A DNA stretch of 64,000 bases, taken from NCBI GenBank assembly GCA_015179025.1, contig WHUX01000145.1:62001-126000 (forward strand), written 5' to 3'. The position numbers and the translations under genes are program-made. This DNA comes from Terfezia claveryi. Lineage: Eukaryota > Ascomycota > Pezizomycetes > Pezizales > Pezizaceae. How positions within the stretch are numbered: position 1 is the stretch's first letter; each line of letters opens with the position of its first letter. The notes under the pieces were generated by a model. The model saw nothing but the letters and a program-made list of their open reading frames with translations, was not told the origin of the DNA and did no database searches. Positions 1 to 10,417 of this stretch are shown piece after piece.

Positions 1-929
1 AATTTTTTAGATTGCACACAACTCTATAGACGCTGTCATTCTATGATAGAGAAGTACATGTGCTCTAAAGAATTCGTTGCTAGCGTGCATTACCACATAC
101 GCGAGAGCTTTACGCAGTTAGGTATAGTAGCAGCTTTAGTCTCATGCCAAGACCCGGCCCTACTCCGAGCGTCTTGGTTATAATGTATTTTTTAGTAGGC
201 TAAATTGAGTCTAACCAATTTAACTGCAAATCAAGCGCCTCCGCCGTCTACCTAGAACGCAAACGTGCATAGTTGGATCCAACCAACCCGATTTGTGTCT
301 AAGGACAAATTTGGATCAACCAATACAAACAAACCTCAATACACCACTATGAGGAGACTGGTAAGTATTACCGCAACTAGTCTACTTAGAGGTAGTGGTG
401 TGTATCTAGATACTAGTCTGGTTGGCACAACACCCGTGAGTTCATGATAGTGTGGTGCGAGCCACTCAGGTCACCGCTCATGTCATATAGGATATGACGT
501 CCTACATGGCGCGACACTCGAGCATACATCATATGGACTCAAGCGCTCATGTCATATGGGATATGGCCATGTCACTCACTACGTAACTCACGTACTCCAG
601 CACATACCTGCTAGCCAGCGATGGCACTTTAGCATTATCCCTTCGTGTATATAGATAGACCCCTTCATGTTGCGTCTCTAGAAGAGAGAGATCTGGGAGG
701 ACAGATAGAACGCTCATATATTCATACGCTCATATTCATACATTCGCACTCATACGTTCGCACGGCCATACAGACTCGTATATCAGGTGAAGTGTCCCTT
801 GACTTCAAGAGTTGCATCTTATTTGGGGGGAGAATATATGTATTGTAATTGTCATCAAAATAGTTGGTCCTGAAAGAAATTACCCAACAACGAAGTTGCA
901 TGGGAGCTGATCGACGTACAGTGATGTAC
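1..929. other. Intergenic sequence, no gene recognised
   Basis: No reading frame here has recognisable protein character. A short hairpin is visible around 339-400, where ATACACCACT is mirrored by AGTGGTGTGTAT. Repeated phrases of the type 'tcatgtcatatgggatatg' lie at about 478-560. The segment 131-187 belongs to a dispersed inverted repeat described separately. Otherwise I see nothing. Confidence 0.5.
131..187 (+). repeat. Dispersed inverted repeat, left copy
   Basis: The core CCAAGACCCGGCCCTACTCC begins at 147. It is preceded by AGTCTCATG and followed after a short gap by TCTTGGTTATAATGT. The same block occurs inverted at 1917-1983 and directly again at 2044-2077. The 5' part (AGTCTCATGCCAAG) also recurs near 18748. 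The paired inverted copies could be the arms of a small non-autonomous DNA element, but I could not define target duplications. Confidence 0.55.
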
Positions 930-930
930 T

Positions 931-1110
931 ACATCGCCGTACATAGCCGTACAGCGCTGTACATCGACGAACATGACACAACCATTTTTTGCACCAACGT
1001 CCATAATCTCTACCTGTGCCACCGAAGAGAGCCATAACAAAGACAGCAAGAACCAAAGCAGGGTGCAATGTTCGTCGATGTACAGCGATTTACGGCGATG
1101 TACGGCGATG
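931..1110. repeat. Imperfect long hairpin (43-bp inverted arms)
   Basis: Positions 931-973 and 1068-1110 are near-perfect reverse complements, ending and starting respectively at CATCGACGAACAT / ATGTTCGTCGATG. Each arm is itself built from short repeats of the type CATCGCCGTACA. A second inverted pair (about 1038-1063 against 1140-1166, core GACAGCAAG.ACCAAAGCAGGGT) overlaps it. The open frames on both strands here are by-products of the palindrome. Confidence 0.75.
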
Positions 1111-1170
1111 CTATTCCACTCTGTCACGTTGCGGGTTCCGAACCCTGCTTTGGTCCTTGCTGTCTTTCTT

Positions 1171-1695
1171 AAACCAGACTGGCGGAAGGACGGAGATGAG
1201 ACATACGAGGTGAAGGGGGCTTTCTTTCATTACTTATATAGAGAACTCACTAGATGAACACGGGGTATGAGGTTTGGGTTCATCTAGAAGAGCGAGGGAG
1301 AGAGGGGAGGGTAGAATGAAAAGAGTTTGAACAATTTTGTCGGCACTCTGTTATGGCGCAAGGCTGTCGGGGGTGGGGAATACCTGGTTGGATAACGTCA
1401 GGTGTTACGCATAAGTTGTGGGCTGTTCGAGCAATGTTCTAAGTTCAACCCGCACCCGTACGTCGAGTCTGTGATCGTGATATCGCTCGCTCCAATTCTC
1501 CCAATTCCGCACATTCTGACAACATTGCCAGACTCCAGCCAGGAGCTCCGAGTCTATCCGACACCGTTGGTTGATGATATCCACGAGTTCTCTTTATTTA
1601 TGTACTTAGCTAGCGACGGACCTGGCAGACTAACTTGCCTTGTTCTGAATCCATACCGGGCTTCCGGGTGGCTCTTCATGTCTACCTACTCCTAA
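1171..1695 (+). mobile_element. 5'-truncated LINE 3' end (C-terminal codons plus 3' UTR)
   Basis: The frame ending in TGA at 1255-1257 reads KPDWRKDGDETYEVKGAFF. This closely matches the last residues of the RNase H ORF at 15943-16827 (KPEWRKEGEEAYEATGAFF). Further downstream, 1612-1690 matches the terminal 3' UTR of that element (17188-17275; shared words include GACCTGGCAG and GGGCTTCC.GGTGGCTC). This is therefore a severely 5'-truncated copy of the same Tad-like LINE family. Its left boundary coincides with the adjacent hairpin. Confidence 0.75.
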
Positions 1696-1916
1696 CAGGG
1701 CCGCAAGTATTTGAAGCCTTCAACCAGTAGGTATCGCCCAAAAGATGTACTTTACCATTCAGGAAATCAAGTCGGGAATTGCGTGCTGGAATCACCTTTC
1801 GTGGCCGACTTTGAGCATTCCAGTATAAGTATTTACTAGGTTGTGGTTGCGGCTACCCTGTCATCATAGATCTAGGATGCACTTCGTTGCACACTTCAAA
1901 AAATAGCTTAGCCGAC

Positions 1917-1983
1917 ATAATAACCAAGACCCTCGCTACGCTCGGAGTAGGGCCGGGTCTTGGCATAGACTAGTAGCAGCTTC
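1917..1983 (-). repeat. Dispersed inverted repeat, right copy
   Basis: This is the reverse complement of the repeat at 131-187, with the core at 1944-1963 and a few extra bases (TAGCGAGG) relative to the left copy. Together the two copies bracket about 1.85 kb that includes the truncated LINE. A further partial direct copy follows at 2044-2077. Confidence 0.55.
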
Positions 1984-2043
1984 ACAGCTTGGCTTGTTTG
2001 CTTAGGACGAAGAGAGCTTACCTAAGTAAACCTAAGTACAGTA

Positions 2044-2155
2044 GTCTCATACCAAGACCCGGCCCTCCTCCGAGCGTATCACAGCTTTTTTAATTTTTTT
2101 TTAAAGTCTATACGCCGATTCGACTTACTGTCATGCGGCGGGCGTATCACAGCTT
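2044..2155 (+). repeat. Third copy of the dispersed repeat plus short direct repeat
   Basis: The core is present again with small changes (ACCAAGACCCGGCCCTCCTCC). Downstream the phrase GCGTATCACAGCTT occurs twice, at about 2074-2087 and 2142-2155, bracketing a T-rich stretch. This unit forms the immediate upstream region of the gene at 2262, so it may overlap that gene's promoter. No TATA box is clear. Confidence 0.5.
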
Positions 2156-2261
2156 GGTTAAGTACAACCGAAAGCTATCTTCTACTTACTGTCACTCCCA
2201 TCTCCCCACTCCACGTTCTTCTTTCCCCGCCAAACGCAAAAGCCATAGAAAATTGCCCAGA

Positions 2262-5198
2262 ATGTCCTCCAGCAGCAAGCGCACAGCAGGGGAACCCCCT
2301 GGGGACCCCTCCGCGGTGAACCCCAGGACGTTCCTCCCGGTGAATTGCATTCCAGCAGATTCAACCCCAGTAAACCTCACCACCAGCGCCTCTCACACTC
2401 TTGACGTGCCTGATACTGACACTGCCACCATCCCACCCGAGCTTAATCAACTCAATCCCCGGAAGTGGAAACGGGGGGATGTAAAAAAATATCTCGAAGC
2501 AAACAAGGAAGAATATGACCTTGAGGATGAAGATATCACCCGGCTCTACGAAGAAAGGGTCTCTGGTCGTATACTCCTTCTACTGACCAAGAACGAGCTT
2601 ACAACGTTTTATGGGTTGCATCGGGGTACAGCAGGCTCTATCGAGCTTCTCAGCAACGCGTTAACACAACAACAAGGTATGTCAACTCAAAGTGTTGACC
2701 AGTCAATCATTTATCCGTTCTTCCATTCATCTATATTCATCTAACCCAATTGGTGGCGCCAATTTTGTCGTCAATCATATTGCTGTATCCATTCATCTCT
2801 CCATCTATCTTTACAACTTTGTAACTCCATCATTGCTCCTTCATCCATCCATATTTTCCTAACTGATATTCTATGCTACACTTGCTAACAACTATGAGTG
2901 ACATTCATCCTTCGTTGTTTCATAGACACATTATCCTTTCCTGAGCCAGACTGGTCCAACCTAGGTTCTATCTATACGTGGTTCCAAAGGTTTACATTAC
3001 AACGGGGTAGAAACCCACTTGTCGGAACCTTCGGCCGTGACTTTAAATTTCTTGGACGTGAGAAGACAATTGAAGCTCTTTGGGATGGAAACGGGCTGCG
3101 TCCTGGAATTGCAAAACGATTCGAAAAACACAACGAACATGACAAGAACCTTCACCCCATCCCTATCTTAGCCGGAGGTCCTGGAACCGGAAAAAGCAGG
3201 TTCCTTGACGAAATTGAAGGATTGATCTTTTGCTGTGCGAGCAAGTCCCCCGACATGAACATTCAGAAGGGTTTCGAAAATATGGCCGTCATCAATGTCA
3301 ATTATGGAAATGGATCTGCTGCCAGTGATATGGATATACGGATTGGCGCGCAGGCATCCCTTTCTCTACGGCTCCTTTTTGAGTACTTCAGACCCCAGGA
3401 TTCCCCTAAGGCCCCTCTCAATTATGGAGGCTTTGTTAATCTCCATGCAAAGAACCCTCAGCATCTTACTCTGCATACCGCTCTATCTGTCATTGCTAAG
3501 GACTTTACGACACATAAGCAAAAAGGTTCCGATGCTACAGTAGTGATAGTTGTTGGAATTGATGAGATTAACAGGCTTCATGATTGGAACAAGGAAGTGT
3601 TGAGACACCTCATACATAGTATCGGAGCAGTCATGTGTTCACCCCCTACGAACATTTATTTTATCCCCATTTTAGCTGGAACTATTGAGGGACCTTTGGA
3701 GCGGTATATATCAGGCTCTATGCACAAAGCACTTCCTCTTCCGCTCCCTCTTCTCTCGGTCGACGACGCAATCAAGATTAGTAACCTTGACGAAGTTGAT
3801 GGCTTCGAAGAATACGTTGCACTCAATCCGTCTTTCAGAATGAGTGTTAGCGATCTCGGGGGTCACGCCAGAACATTAGAATATTTCTACGAACGGTTTA
3901 CGCAGCTGGTGAAGCAGGACAAATGCAGCTTTAGTGATATTAATATCGTGAAGATAATCTCGAAAGTCAGAGACACGATCAGCGACGACTACCAATTAAA
4001 GAGATTGCCGAAGCAATTAGAAGGAGTTGCAATTAAGGTTTTACTGAACCAAGAAGTTAGGGAAAGCGATTTGGTCGCCGGTTCTGGGGAATCCTATAGA
4101 GATTTTAGTGATAGGGGAGTCTTGAGTCTGATTCCCTCACCAAGACATGGTTTCTGGAAAATTCGGATACCCTACCTATGGCTGTGTACCTTCATGGAAT
4201 TCTCTGACAGTCCCGTAAGAAAATATTGGGAGGAGATGCTCAAGTACGATGAGCCAATGTATTGGCAAAACTTTGAGATGTTCAATCTCAAATTTCTCGC
4301 TATGCGCCTCACTCTTCTTCGCATGACAGGCCTTACAAAGGTTGATTTAAAGGAATTCCTTCAAGGTGCCATTTTTTCCGAACAATTTCCTGAGGTTGAC
4401 ATTATCCTCCCAACTAGTCTGGTTGGCACCCTCCCAACTGAAGCTCGGCTGGGTCAAATGAGATATCGATATCCAGAAACAGAAACCGGGACTATCAGGC
4501 AGAGTGGGGATAACGCACGCGAATTTCACACAACATCTGATGTCAGCATCACAAAAATCGACTGCTTACCAAATGAAGATATCTATAAACATTGTGGGCG
4601 TGTCATTCTTAATGCACCGGGAGCATGTTGGGATCTCTTTATGTTTCTTGAAATACAATGTAGGGGGAAGGCTCAAGGAAAAATAGGAACCCTGTGCCTG
4701 ACCGGACAAGTCAAGAAAGCAAGTGTGGAAAGCAGCAATCCATTAGTTGCAAATGACCATTTGATTTCAACAGAACATGCCAAGGCAACCAAAGCTGTCT
4801 CGAACATTCCTGTAGACGAATGGGTCTATCTTTTCCTGGCGGATGCTGAAACGAGAAACCTAGATATCAAAACCAAGGACAACTGCGCATTTGTTGGAGA
4901 TGGCGAGTTTGCAAACTTTTACGGATATTCATATTCCAGTCGTGCACAATTTGCTTCTGCAAATGAGATCATCTACATCAACCATGCGTATCCCAAATCG
5001 CTTCAAATCCTCGGATTCAGCGAAGAGGAGGCTAAGGACATAGTAACAAAGCGTAAGAGACGCTGCTTTGACAGCTTGGACGATGTAAGGGAAAGGTTGG
5101 GATTGGGCAATAAAAGACTGCAGAATACCATTAGCTTTGCACGTCATATAGACGCCGATATTCAGGGTGTTTTGCTCGCTGGAAATGGGCTCATTTGA
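2262..5198 (+). CDS. Crinkler-type protein: SAM-like, P-loop NTPase, restriction-nuclease-like and HhH-like parts (2 exons)
   Basis: Proposed join is 2262-2676 and 2926-5198, giving 895 aa. The intron 2677-2925 starts GTATGT, has GCTAACA near its end and closes with ATAG; the frame is kept. The start at 2262 is preferred over 2133 because the upstream codons lie in repeat-like sequence. Residues about 69-134 look like a SAM domain. A Walker A motif (GGPGTGKS, about 222-229) and Walker B (IDEI, about 350-353) define a P-loop NTPase, followed by GGHARTLE. Near 714-735 there is E...QVK, typical of a PD-(D/E)XK core, and about 850-876 (SLDDVRERLGLGNKRLQ) resembles helix-hairpin-helix. CRN/CR-type proteins of oomycetes and fungi combine such NTPase and nuclease modules and act as effectors or in genome conflict. 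No LxLFLAK/HVLVxxP leader or signal peptide is seen. Domain calls are by eye. Confidence 0.75.
2677..2925 (+). other. Intron of the Crinkler-type gene
   Basis: The donor GTATGT directly follows ...CAACAAG. A branch-like GCTAACA lies about 40 nt upstream of the acceptor CATAG. At 249 nt it is longer than most fungal introns, so a cryptic small exon inside cannot be excluded. Removing it joins the SAM-like exon to the NTPase exon in frame. Confidence 0.65.
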
Positions 5199-5295
5199 AC
5201 GGCCATTTCGAGGCGAATATGAATGGAAATATGGGCTGCGGTGATCACTGTTTGTGTTTAGATAGCTATAGATTATATCGTTAGAATAATAGAAT

Positions 5296-5385
5296 TGTTT
5301 GAAATGCATAAAATGCAGGTGCGGGTACAGGTGCGGGTACAGGTGCGGGTGCAATCGAAAACAAGCGCGAGCGCGGCAATGCTGA
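5296..5385 (+). repeat. 12-bp minisatellite and block shared with foldback core
   Basis: AGGTGCGGGTAC is repeated three times at 5317-5352 just downstream of the Crinkler-type gene. The flanking words (AAATGCATAAAATGCAGG, then CAAGCGCG...CGCGG) are similar to 38320-38386 in the middle of foldback element FB1. The minus-strand frame at 4929-5414 covers this and is a shadow. Confidence 0.55.
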
Positions 5386-5410
5386 GAGGCCCGGTGCGAC
5401 CTGTAATCAG

Positions 5411-5845
5411 TCACAGCCCCAATCTTACCCCTTGATTATCACCTCCCCCCTCTGGCCTATCGCCTAACCCCTCCGGCAATGCAACCCAAACCTCCGTCTT
5501 CATAATACAATCATCGCCTATGCATCCTTCTCGTGGCACGAACACCTTCAGCGCTTCAAATGCATACCGTCCAATCACTTTGCCTGTTTCTAAATCCTCC
5601 AGATCCCCCGAGACTCCAGACTTTGCTATTCTAGATAACCTATACGGCCCATCCCATTTTGTATACAACTTCATACCCAAACTCTTGTCCACCTTAAACC
5701 TTCTTCGAAGGACCAGATCTCCAAGTCTTGGGGCGGCATATCGGGGTATTGCAGCTTTCCAGATATGTTCTGTTAGGGGCGAGCTAGTGATAACGGTGAT
5801 ATCTGTCGGTATATCGGTATTTGGGGTATACGAGGGCACAATCAC
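5411..5845 (-). pseudogene. Retrotransposon integrase C-terminal fragment
   Basis: The minus-strand frame contains GDLVLRRRFKVDKSLG...KWDGPYRLSRI...LEDLETGKVIGR. This pattern is typical of the small beta-barrel C-terminal domain that ends gypsy-type integrases (GDLVL...K..GPY.V). The catalytic core and zinc domain are absent, so this is a fragment. It lies next to another retroelement end with an LTR-like segment, suggesting nested or rearranged relics. ATG at 5845 is unlikely to be a genuine start. Confidence 0.6.
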
Positions 5846-5849
5846 TTGG

Positions 5850-6221
5850 CTCGGGCCTAACTGGGCTCATATAGAGGTGCGAAGAATATAAAGTGATTCA
5901 TTCGGTAAAGTAACCCAGCGATACAAGACTTCGCTTGAGTCTTAGAGAACAAGAACTAGATACAAGACGTGGGCAAATATATAAGAAAGCGGGGCTGACT
6001 TCAGGCCACCCACCATCGGGTGGCGCCGGCCCGGTCTGCATAATCTCAGCCGTAACATTACTCCCCCTCTCCAAGAGGGCGTCCCGACCGACCAACGTCT
6101 CCATGTGGGAATTGGTTCTCTTTTGAGGGCAACAATCGTCAGCTTTCGAGCGCGGGGGAAATGGAAGCGCCAGTAGCAACTTCCATACTGTCATTGCGAC
6201 ACGGCGGGTCCGTTGTCTCAA
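5850..6221 (-). mobile_element. 3' end of an LTR retrotransposon: coding tail, polypurine tract and LTR start
   Basis: Read on the minus strand, a short coding tail (GRDALLERGSN) runs into a purine tract (GAGAGGGGGAGTAA, about 6058-6071). Directly after it begins TGTTACGGCTGAGATTATGC, which looks like the TG start of a 3' LTR at 6057. I cannot fix the other end; the integrase fragment follows at 5845. The open frame at 5898-6221 runs through both tail and LTR. Confidence 0.45.
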
Positions 6222-6229
6222 GGTTGGAC

Positions 6230-7080
6230 AGGCGTATCCTATGCCTTAAAGGAATATTGTGTGTTAGTGTGTTTGTTTCTCTGTTAAACATTTTGGCGTT
6301 TAAAAATGGACTTGATTGCTAACACTGGCCTTTTCCTAAGTATTCTACCTTACTCCACCGCCGCCGGACATGTCTGCAGCGTCAAGCATGTGGAATTTGG
6401 AAGGTAAAAGAAATTGGCACGGTGGTGATCTCCTTCTCTGGGAGATTAAGAATTGAAGTTGAGGAAGGCTATGCAGTATTCTTTCGCAGAAATATTTAAC
6501 CCACAATGTATTCAGTATTACAGCAAGTGAAGGGGGTGACGGTGGAAGGAATGTTGTGGACTTGTTCTCACATATTAACCTGTAACGGGTTGATCAAGCA
6601 CGGGGTCGACATGGAAGAAAGATACCTAAGGGGCAAGAAGCGATAAGGACATTGGGGGGGGACGAAGAGGAAGAGGCAAGGTGGTGTGAGAGGCTGGGAA
6701 GGAATACAACACTCTCTGCCGGTCTCTGTCGTTGAATGGGATGCGGTCAATGGGTAGAGTAATGGGATCGGGAGTGCACGTAAAGTTGTGTAATAGGTAG
6801 ATTGATAGAATAAGATACATGATGTCCTCCACATTCCTCCGCCTCGTGCTTTATATTGTTGTCCGACCATACCAGCATCCCAGAGCTGATCATGTGACAT
6901 GGCTTCCAGCACCAGGTTGGCTGCTGTGCTGAGCCTTGGACACCCTCAATTTAGTGCCTCGCCAGACATACCCTCACACCTGCTCATTATACATACATCA
7001 CATCATCCTACACACCCTAGGTAGTACTCTAAGGTCCCCACTAACACACAACCCTGTCGCCAAGGGAGACTAGTAACTGC
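6230..7080. other. Intergenic, no gene recognised
   Basis: Roughly 850 bp of mixed composition. The minus-strand frames at 6568-6912 and 6626-6832 have low-complexity, proline- and leucine-rich translations without domain character. I see no repeat family member that I can name. Confidence 0.4.
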
Positions 7081-7255
7081 ATATTGAAGGGACCACAACT
7101 ATCTTTCCTCCATCTCCGTTACAACTACGAGCGAGGACGAAAGGTTTCCGACACCAGCGACTATTCACATTTAACGGTAGGTTTGTGTGTTTGCCTGAAT
7201 GCAAGTGAAGTACTTATTGATCCGTCGGTAGAATACCACAATCAACTTTCCGTTA

Positions 7256-7483
7256 TTGGTGTCGAACCTAAAGAATCACACTCTTTGTGGATATTCCGAT
7301 GCATCGCTTGCGCACAACGTCGATAAACATTCGACATTTGGGTATATTTCCTTCTCGTTGGGCGGCCCTATCTCTTGGAGATCCAAAAAGCAATCGATGG
7401 TTGTCCTATCTTCTACCGAAGCCGAATACGTTGCCGCAACCGAAGCACAGTGGGTCTTCTCTTTCCTGCAAGGCATCAACTAA
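7256..7483 (+). pseudogene. Ty1/copia RNase H fragment
   Basis: The frame encodes GYSDASLAHNVDKHSTFGYI followed by GGPISWRSKKQSMVVLSSTEAEYVAATEA. This is the signature of copia-type RNase H (YSDAD.AG...R.S..G, then SWRSKKQ..V.LSSTEAEY). Only the RNase H part remains; reverse transcriptase and integrase are absent. The fragment ends with a stop 58 bp before the next gene. Confidence 0.85.
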
Positions 7484-7540
7484 AAGACCGAGCCAAAGAA
7501 GCCAAACGCCAATACCAAGTATAAGTTCCCATATTCGAAG

Positions 7541-8248
7541 ATGACTGTGCAAGAAACAGAGGAGAGATTAGGTTTCATGATGCAAACATTTGAATCTGAA
7601 GCGGTTGCCGTTAAGGACATGTTGGGGAAATTTAAAGATGACACGTTGGAGACCGGTTCCGGTAATTTGAAGACAAAGGAAAAGGTTTATGACCGGATCA
7701 TGGAATATCTTGAAGCCGAAGGTTATCCTACGGAGGCAGAGGAGGACTTCAAAGAAGCGAACATCAACGATTTGGTTTACGGAATTATCAGTCCTATTAT
7801 CGCCGATTTCAGACGTAAGACAGGACGGAACATACGCTTGCGACGAGAGAAAGAGATCGTTGCCATGGACTCTGAGACGGGTGCCTGTGCAGAATTTATT
7901 CTGATGGACGTTATCACGATCAAGGAAAGGAACTTTGTCTTCATAGTGGAAGCAAAGAGATCGTCCATTGGAGAGGCGATGAAACAGTGCTTGCTCGCAA
8001 TGAGAGATATGAAGGGCCGTAATGGTGGAGGTGTGGTATTCGGCTTTGTTACAACGGGAGAGGATTGGCGTATGATTGAATATGATGGCCACACGTTTCA
8101 GATGACAGAGAAGTTCACGGTTTTATTTAATACAATGGGCAAACAGAAGGATCGATGGATGAAGGAGAATTCCGTTGTTGTGGATTGCTTGCACGTCGCA
8201 TTGCAGAATGGAGGAATTGTCAAGAAGGATGTCACCGAGGTTGCCTGA
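7541..8248 (+). CDS. PD-(D/E)XK nuclease-like protein, single exon, 235 aa
   Basis: The ORF is uninterrupted. The N-terminal 75 residues are helical and charged. A central region contains AEFILMD followed by FVFIVEAKRS, which fits the D...E-A-K core of the restriction-endonuclease superfamily. The continuation MKQCLLAMRDMKGRNGGGVVFGFVTTGEDWRM resembles an abundant family of small fungal proteins with this fold. The start at 7541 is the first ATG of the frame. It lies right after copia and before recombinase debris, so it may be mobile-element cargo or a detached nuclease module of Crinkler-type proteins. The biochemical role is inferred; no signal peptide or membrane segment is visible. Confidence 0.65.
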   Translation: MTVQETEERLGFMMQTFESEAVAVKDMLGKFKDDTLETGSGNLKTKEKVYDRIMEYLEAEGYPTEAEEDFKEANINDLVYGIISPIIADFRRKTGRNIRLRREKEIVAMDSETGACAEFILMDVITIKERNFVFIVEAKRSSIGEAMKQCLLAMRDMKGRNGGGVVFGFVTTGEDWRMIEYDGHTFQMTEKFTVLFNTMGKQKDRWMKENSVVVDCLHVALQNGGIVKKDVTEVA

Positions 8249-9193
8249 GGAGTGGGTTTTGTTATTTCACGGTCGGTTTCTTTGTTTCTTTTTGTTTCTG
8301 AAAAGGCGTTTGGTTAGCAATACAAAGCTCGAGCTGGTTGGCATCCAAGCCGTTGAAGCCGTTGGGCTTTGAGGTCACAATAGCATTGTTGAGGTGTCCC
8401 GGTCAATTTCGATGGCAAAGGAACTTGGGTCCCTATGGACCAACAAATCAGCGTGGTTTCCATAGTGCTGGAGCCGGAGTTAAGCAGCTGCTGGAGCTTT
8501 GATGAAAGTGGGTGGTGATGCAGGAAGGCGAGAACAAGGATGTTGAAAACTCATCAAATGTTCCGCCAAGCCGTCTACCCTAGTACTGCGGTGGGTGGCC
8601 ACGCGATAAAGTCTCCCGTCGCAGCACTAAACAGGTAATCTGCAATTATTTTCCCGGGCATTGTTTGATTACCTTTTTGGGAAGTCATCCTAGTAAGTCC
8701 CGATTTGGCCCCTACCATTTCTGGTCTTGCAGACTACCATTTTAGGAATCGTGCTACTCCTCTTTTGACACACGCTAGTATTCTGCAGCACCACACCAGT
8801 ACTCTCTGCCTTTTGTTTTTTTATATACTCAGTATGCGGTCCAGACGTAGTACTCTGCAGTTGCCATATTCTCGGCCCCTATACCAACTTTGAATGGCTT
8901 GGTTTATCTCAACATGTCCCAGAATACGACAGATCATTTGTTTTTCAGCCAGGCCCTCAGGATCAAAAACTATATATTGTATGGTCATTCCCTCTCCTTG
9001 AACCACTAGTCTCTACAGCCCCTCCAGTCATCACAAATATATTGCAGTTGCACCGTCATTTGCCTCCTCTTATCGTCTGCCACTCTTTTTTCCAGTATCC
9101 CCGATACACCTCCAAAGTATTGTCTACACTTCCAACATTCATCTTTCAATATTAATTGTTCAACATCAATCCGAAACACAATCCTTAAGCATC
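8249..9193. other. Intergenic; includes small hairpin repeat
   Basis: No gene recognised. Positions 8583-8625 contain CTGCGGTGGG mirrored by TCTCCCGTCGCAG, a hairpin that recurs in similar form at 13010-13038. The pyrimidine-rich, T-rich tract around 8990-9150 precedes the recombinase start and could be its promoter region. Confidence 0.4.
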
Positions 9194-9991
9194 ATGGCCA
9201 TGGATAACTCCAACTCCTTCAATGCCCTCACTCAAGCTCACCCTGGCAGGAGTGCAGCTGATTACCGGACGGTCCAGACCCTCTTAACAACAGAAGTCAC
9301 TTCCATCCCGAAGAAGCCTTATGTAAAAGCCACATTGCGTAAGCTGGACCAAACTGAACGAAAGTTCAGAGACTTCTGCCTAAATACCTTGGGCATGCCT
9401 GATGTAAGATATAGTACCGATGCAGTAATTCCATACCTTTAGTCGTTATATGACAATAACAAATGTTATTCAACGATCAACACGGAATGGATGAAACTGC
9501 AAATGATCTCTAACACCAGATACAACGGTAATTGTGGAACCTGCAACACTGCCGAAGTCCGCAAGTTCCTTGGCCTTATTCAGTCGAAACCAATTGCGAA
9601 CAGTGAATACAAGACAAAGTCTGTGGCCAACGGGGATGACCTCAAATCCATGATCCGATTTCTCTGGATGGAGGCACCAATAGTCTATGCTGCGAATCGA
9701 TACCGGGTTCAGCTTGCACTATTTTTATTACTGGCGAGTTTTACGGCATCGAGGCCTGGAGCTATTGTCGAAAGTAGCAACCACCGAAGTAGTAATGAAT
9801 CACTAGAATATGGTGAAACAAAGCTACTCCTGGAGGAAGATGAGGAAACGGGTACCCTTGGATGGGTGTTGCTTGTATATTTCCACAAGCGCAAAAACCG
9901 GAGAGGGAATGAGGAAGCTTGCTTTCGGCTCAGGGACATTGGTGAAGATCCTTTTACCTGGCCAGTTACATTAATGATTGCCCTAGCATGA
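9194..9991 (+). pseudogene. DUF3435 tyrosine-recombinase (Starship captain-like) remnant
   Basis: Two in-frame segments (9194-9442 and 9491-9991) are separated by a TAG stop. The second contains RYRVQLALFLLLASFTASRP followed by GA..ES...NESLEY and a conserved-looking downstream beta region, which matches the DUF3435 pattern (R.Q..L.L.L...T.SRPGA..ES). DUF3435 proteins are the recombinases of fungal Starship giant elements and related Cryptons. The C-terminal catalytic half (His/Arg boxes and tyrosine) is missing after 9991, so the copy is dead. The start ATG at 9194 (ATGGCCATGG context) is plausible. Assignment to a true captain rather than another DUF3435 lineage is inference. Confidence 0.7.
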
Positions 9992-10417
9992 CATGATGGC
10001 GCTATGAGGAAGCCGGGAAAAGACAGGTAAGACTAATCCCAACTTGCGAGTGTCCGGAGAATCGTATGAACTGGCGGAATGTTCCAGTATCAACTGGGGG
10101 CGTCTAGCGAACGGTGCGAGCGACAAGAATAATATTTCGACACTTGCGTAAGACTCGCGTAGGGTCCCTTACGCGAGTGTCAGACCGTGGTAGGCAAGTT
10201 ATCGGTAAGGTAAGAAACGACAACGGCGATTTCACGCTGGCTGTCAAGCGAGTATGCTTTGCGCTTCCACGCGCGAGTAAGAAGAAGAAACGTGCGTAGA
10301 ATTGTATGATGATGTAAAAGCTCCAAGAACGATAACAAACTATATACTTCCAACAACAAAGAAAATCCTAGCCCCAATCAAACACCCTGTTACCCTGACA
10401 TCGACAAACAAAAACTT
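9992..10417. other. Intergenic after the recombinase remnant
   Basis: CpG-rich sequence with inverted words such as CTTGCGTAAGACTCGCG / GGTCCCTTACGCGAG around 10142-10178. The frame 10114-10299 is basic (ends RASKKKKRA) but short and unsupported. No gene recognised. Confidence 0.35.

Noticed and set aside
410..426. 17-bp exact match ACTAGTCTGGTTGGCAC to a site inside the Crinkler-type gene (near 4413)
   Set aside because: Flanking sequence does not extend the match; in a window this size with biased composition it may be chance.
4929..5414. 161-aa minus-strand ORF opposite the end of the Crinkler-type gene
   Set aside because: It runs through the 12-bp minisatellite (His/Pro/Leu repeats) and is antisense to a well-supported exon.
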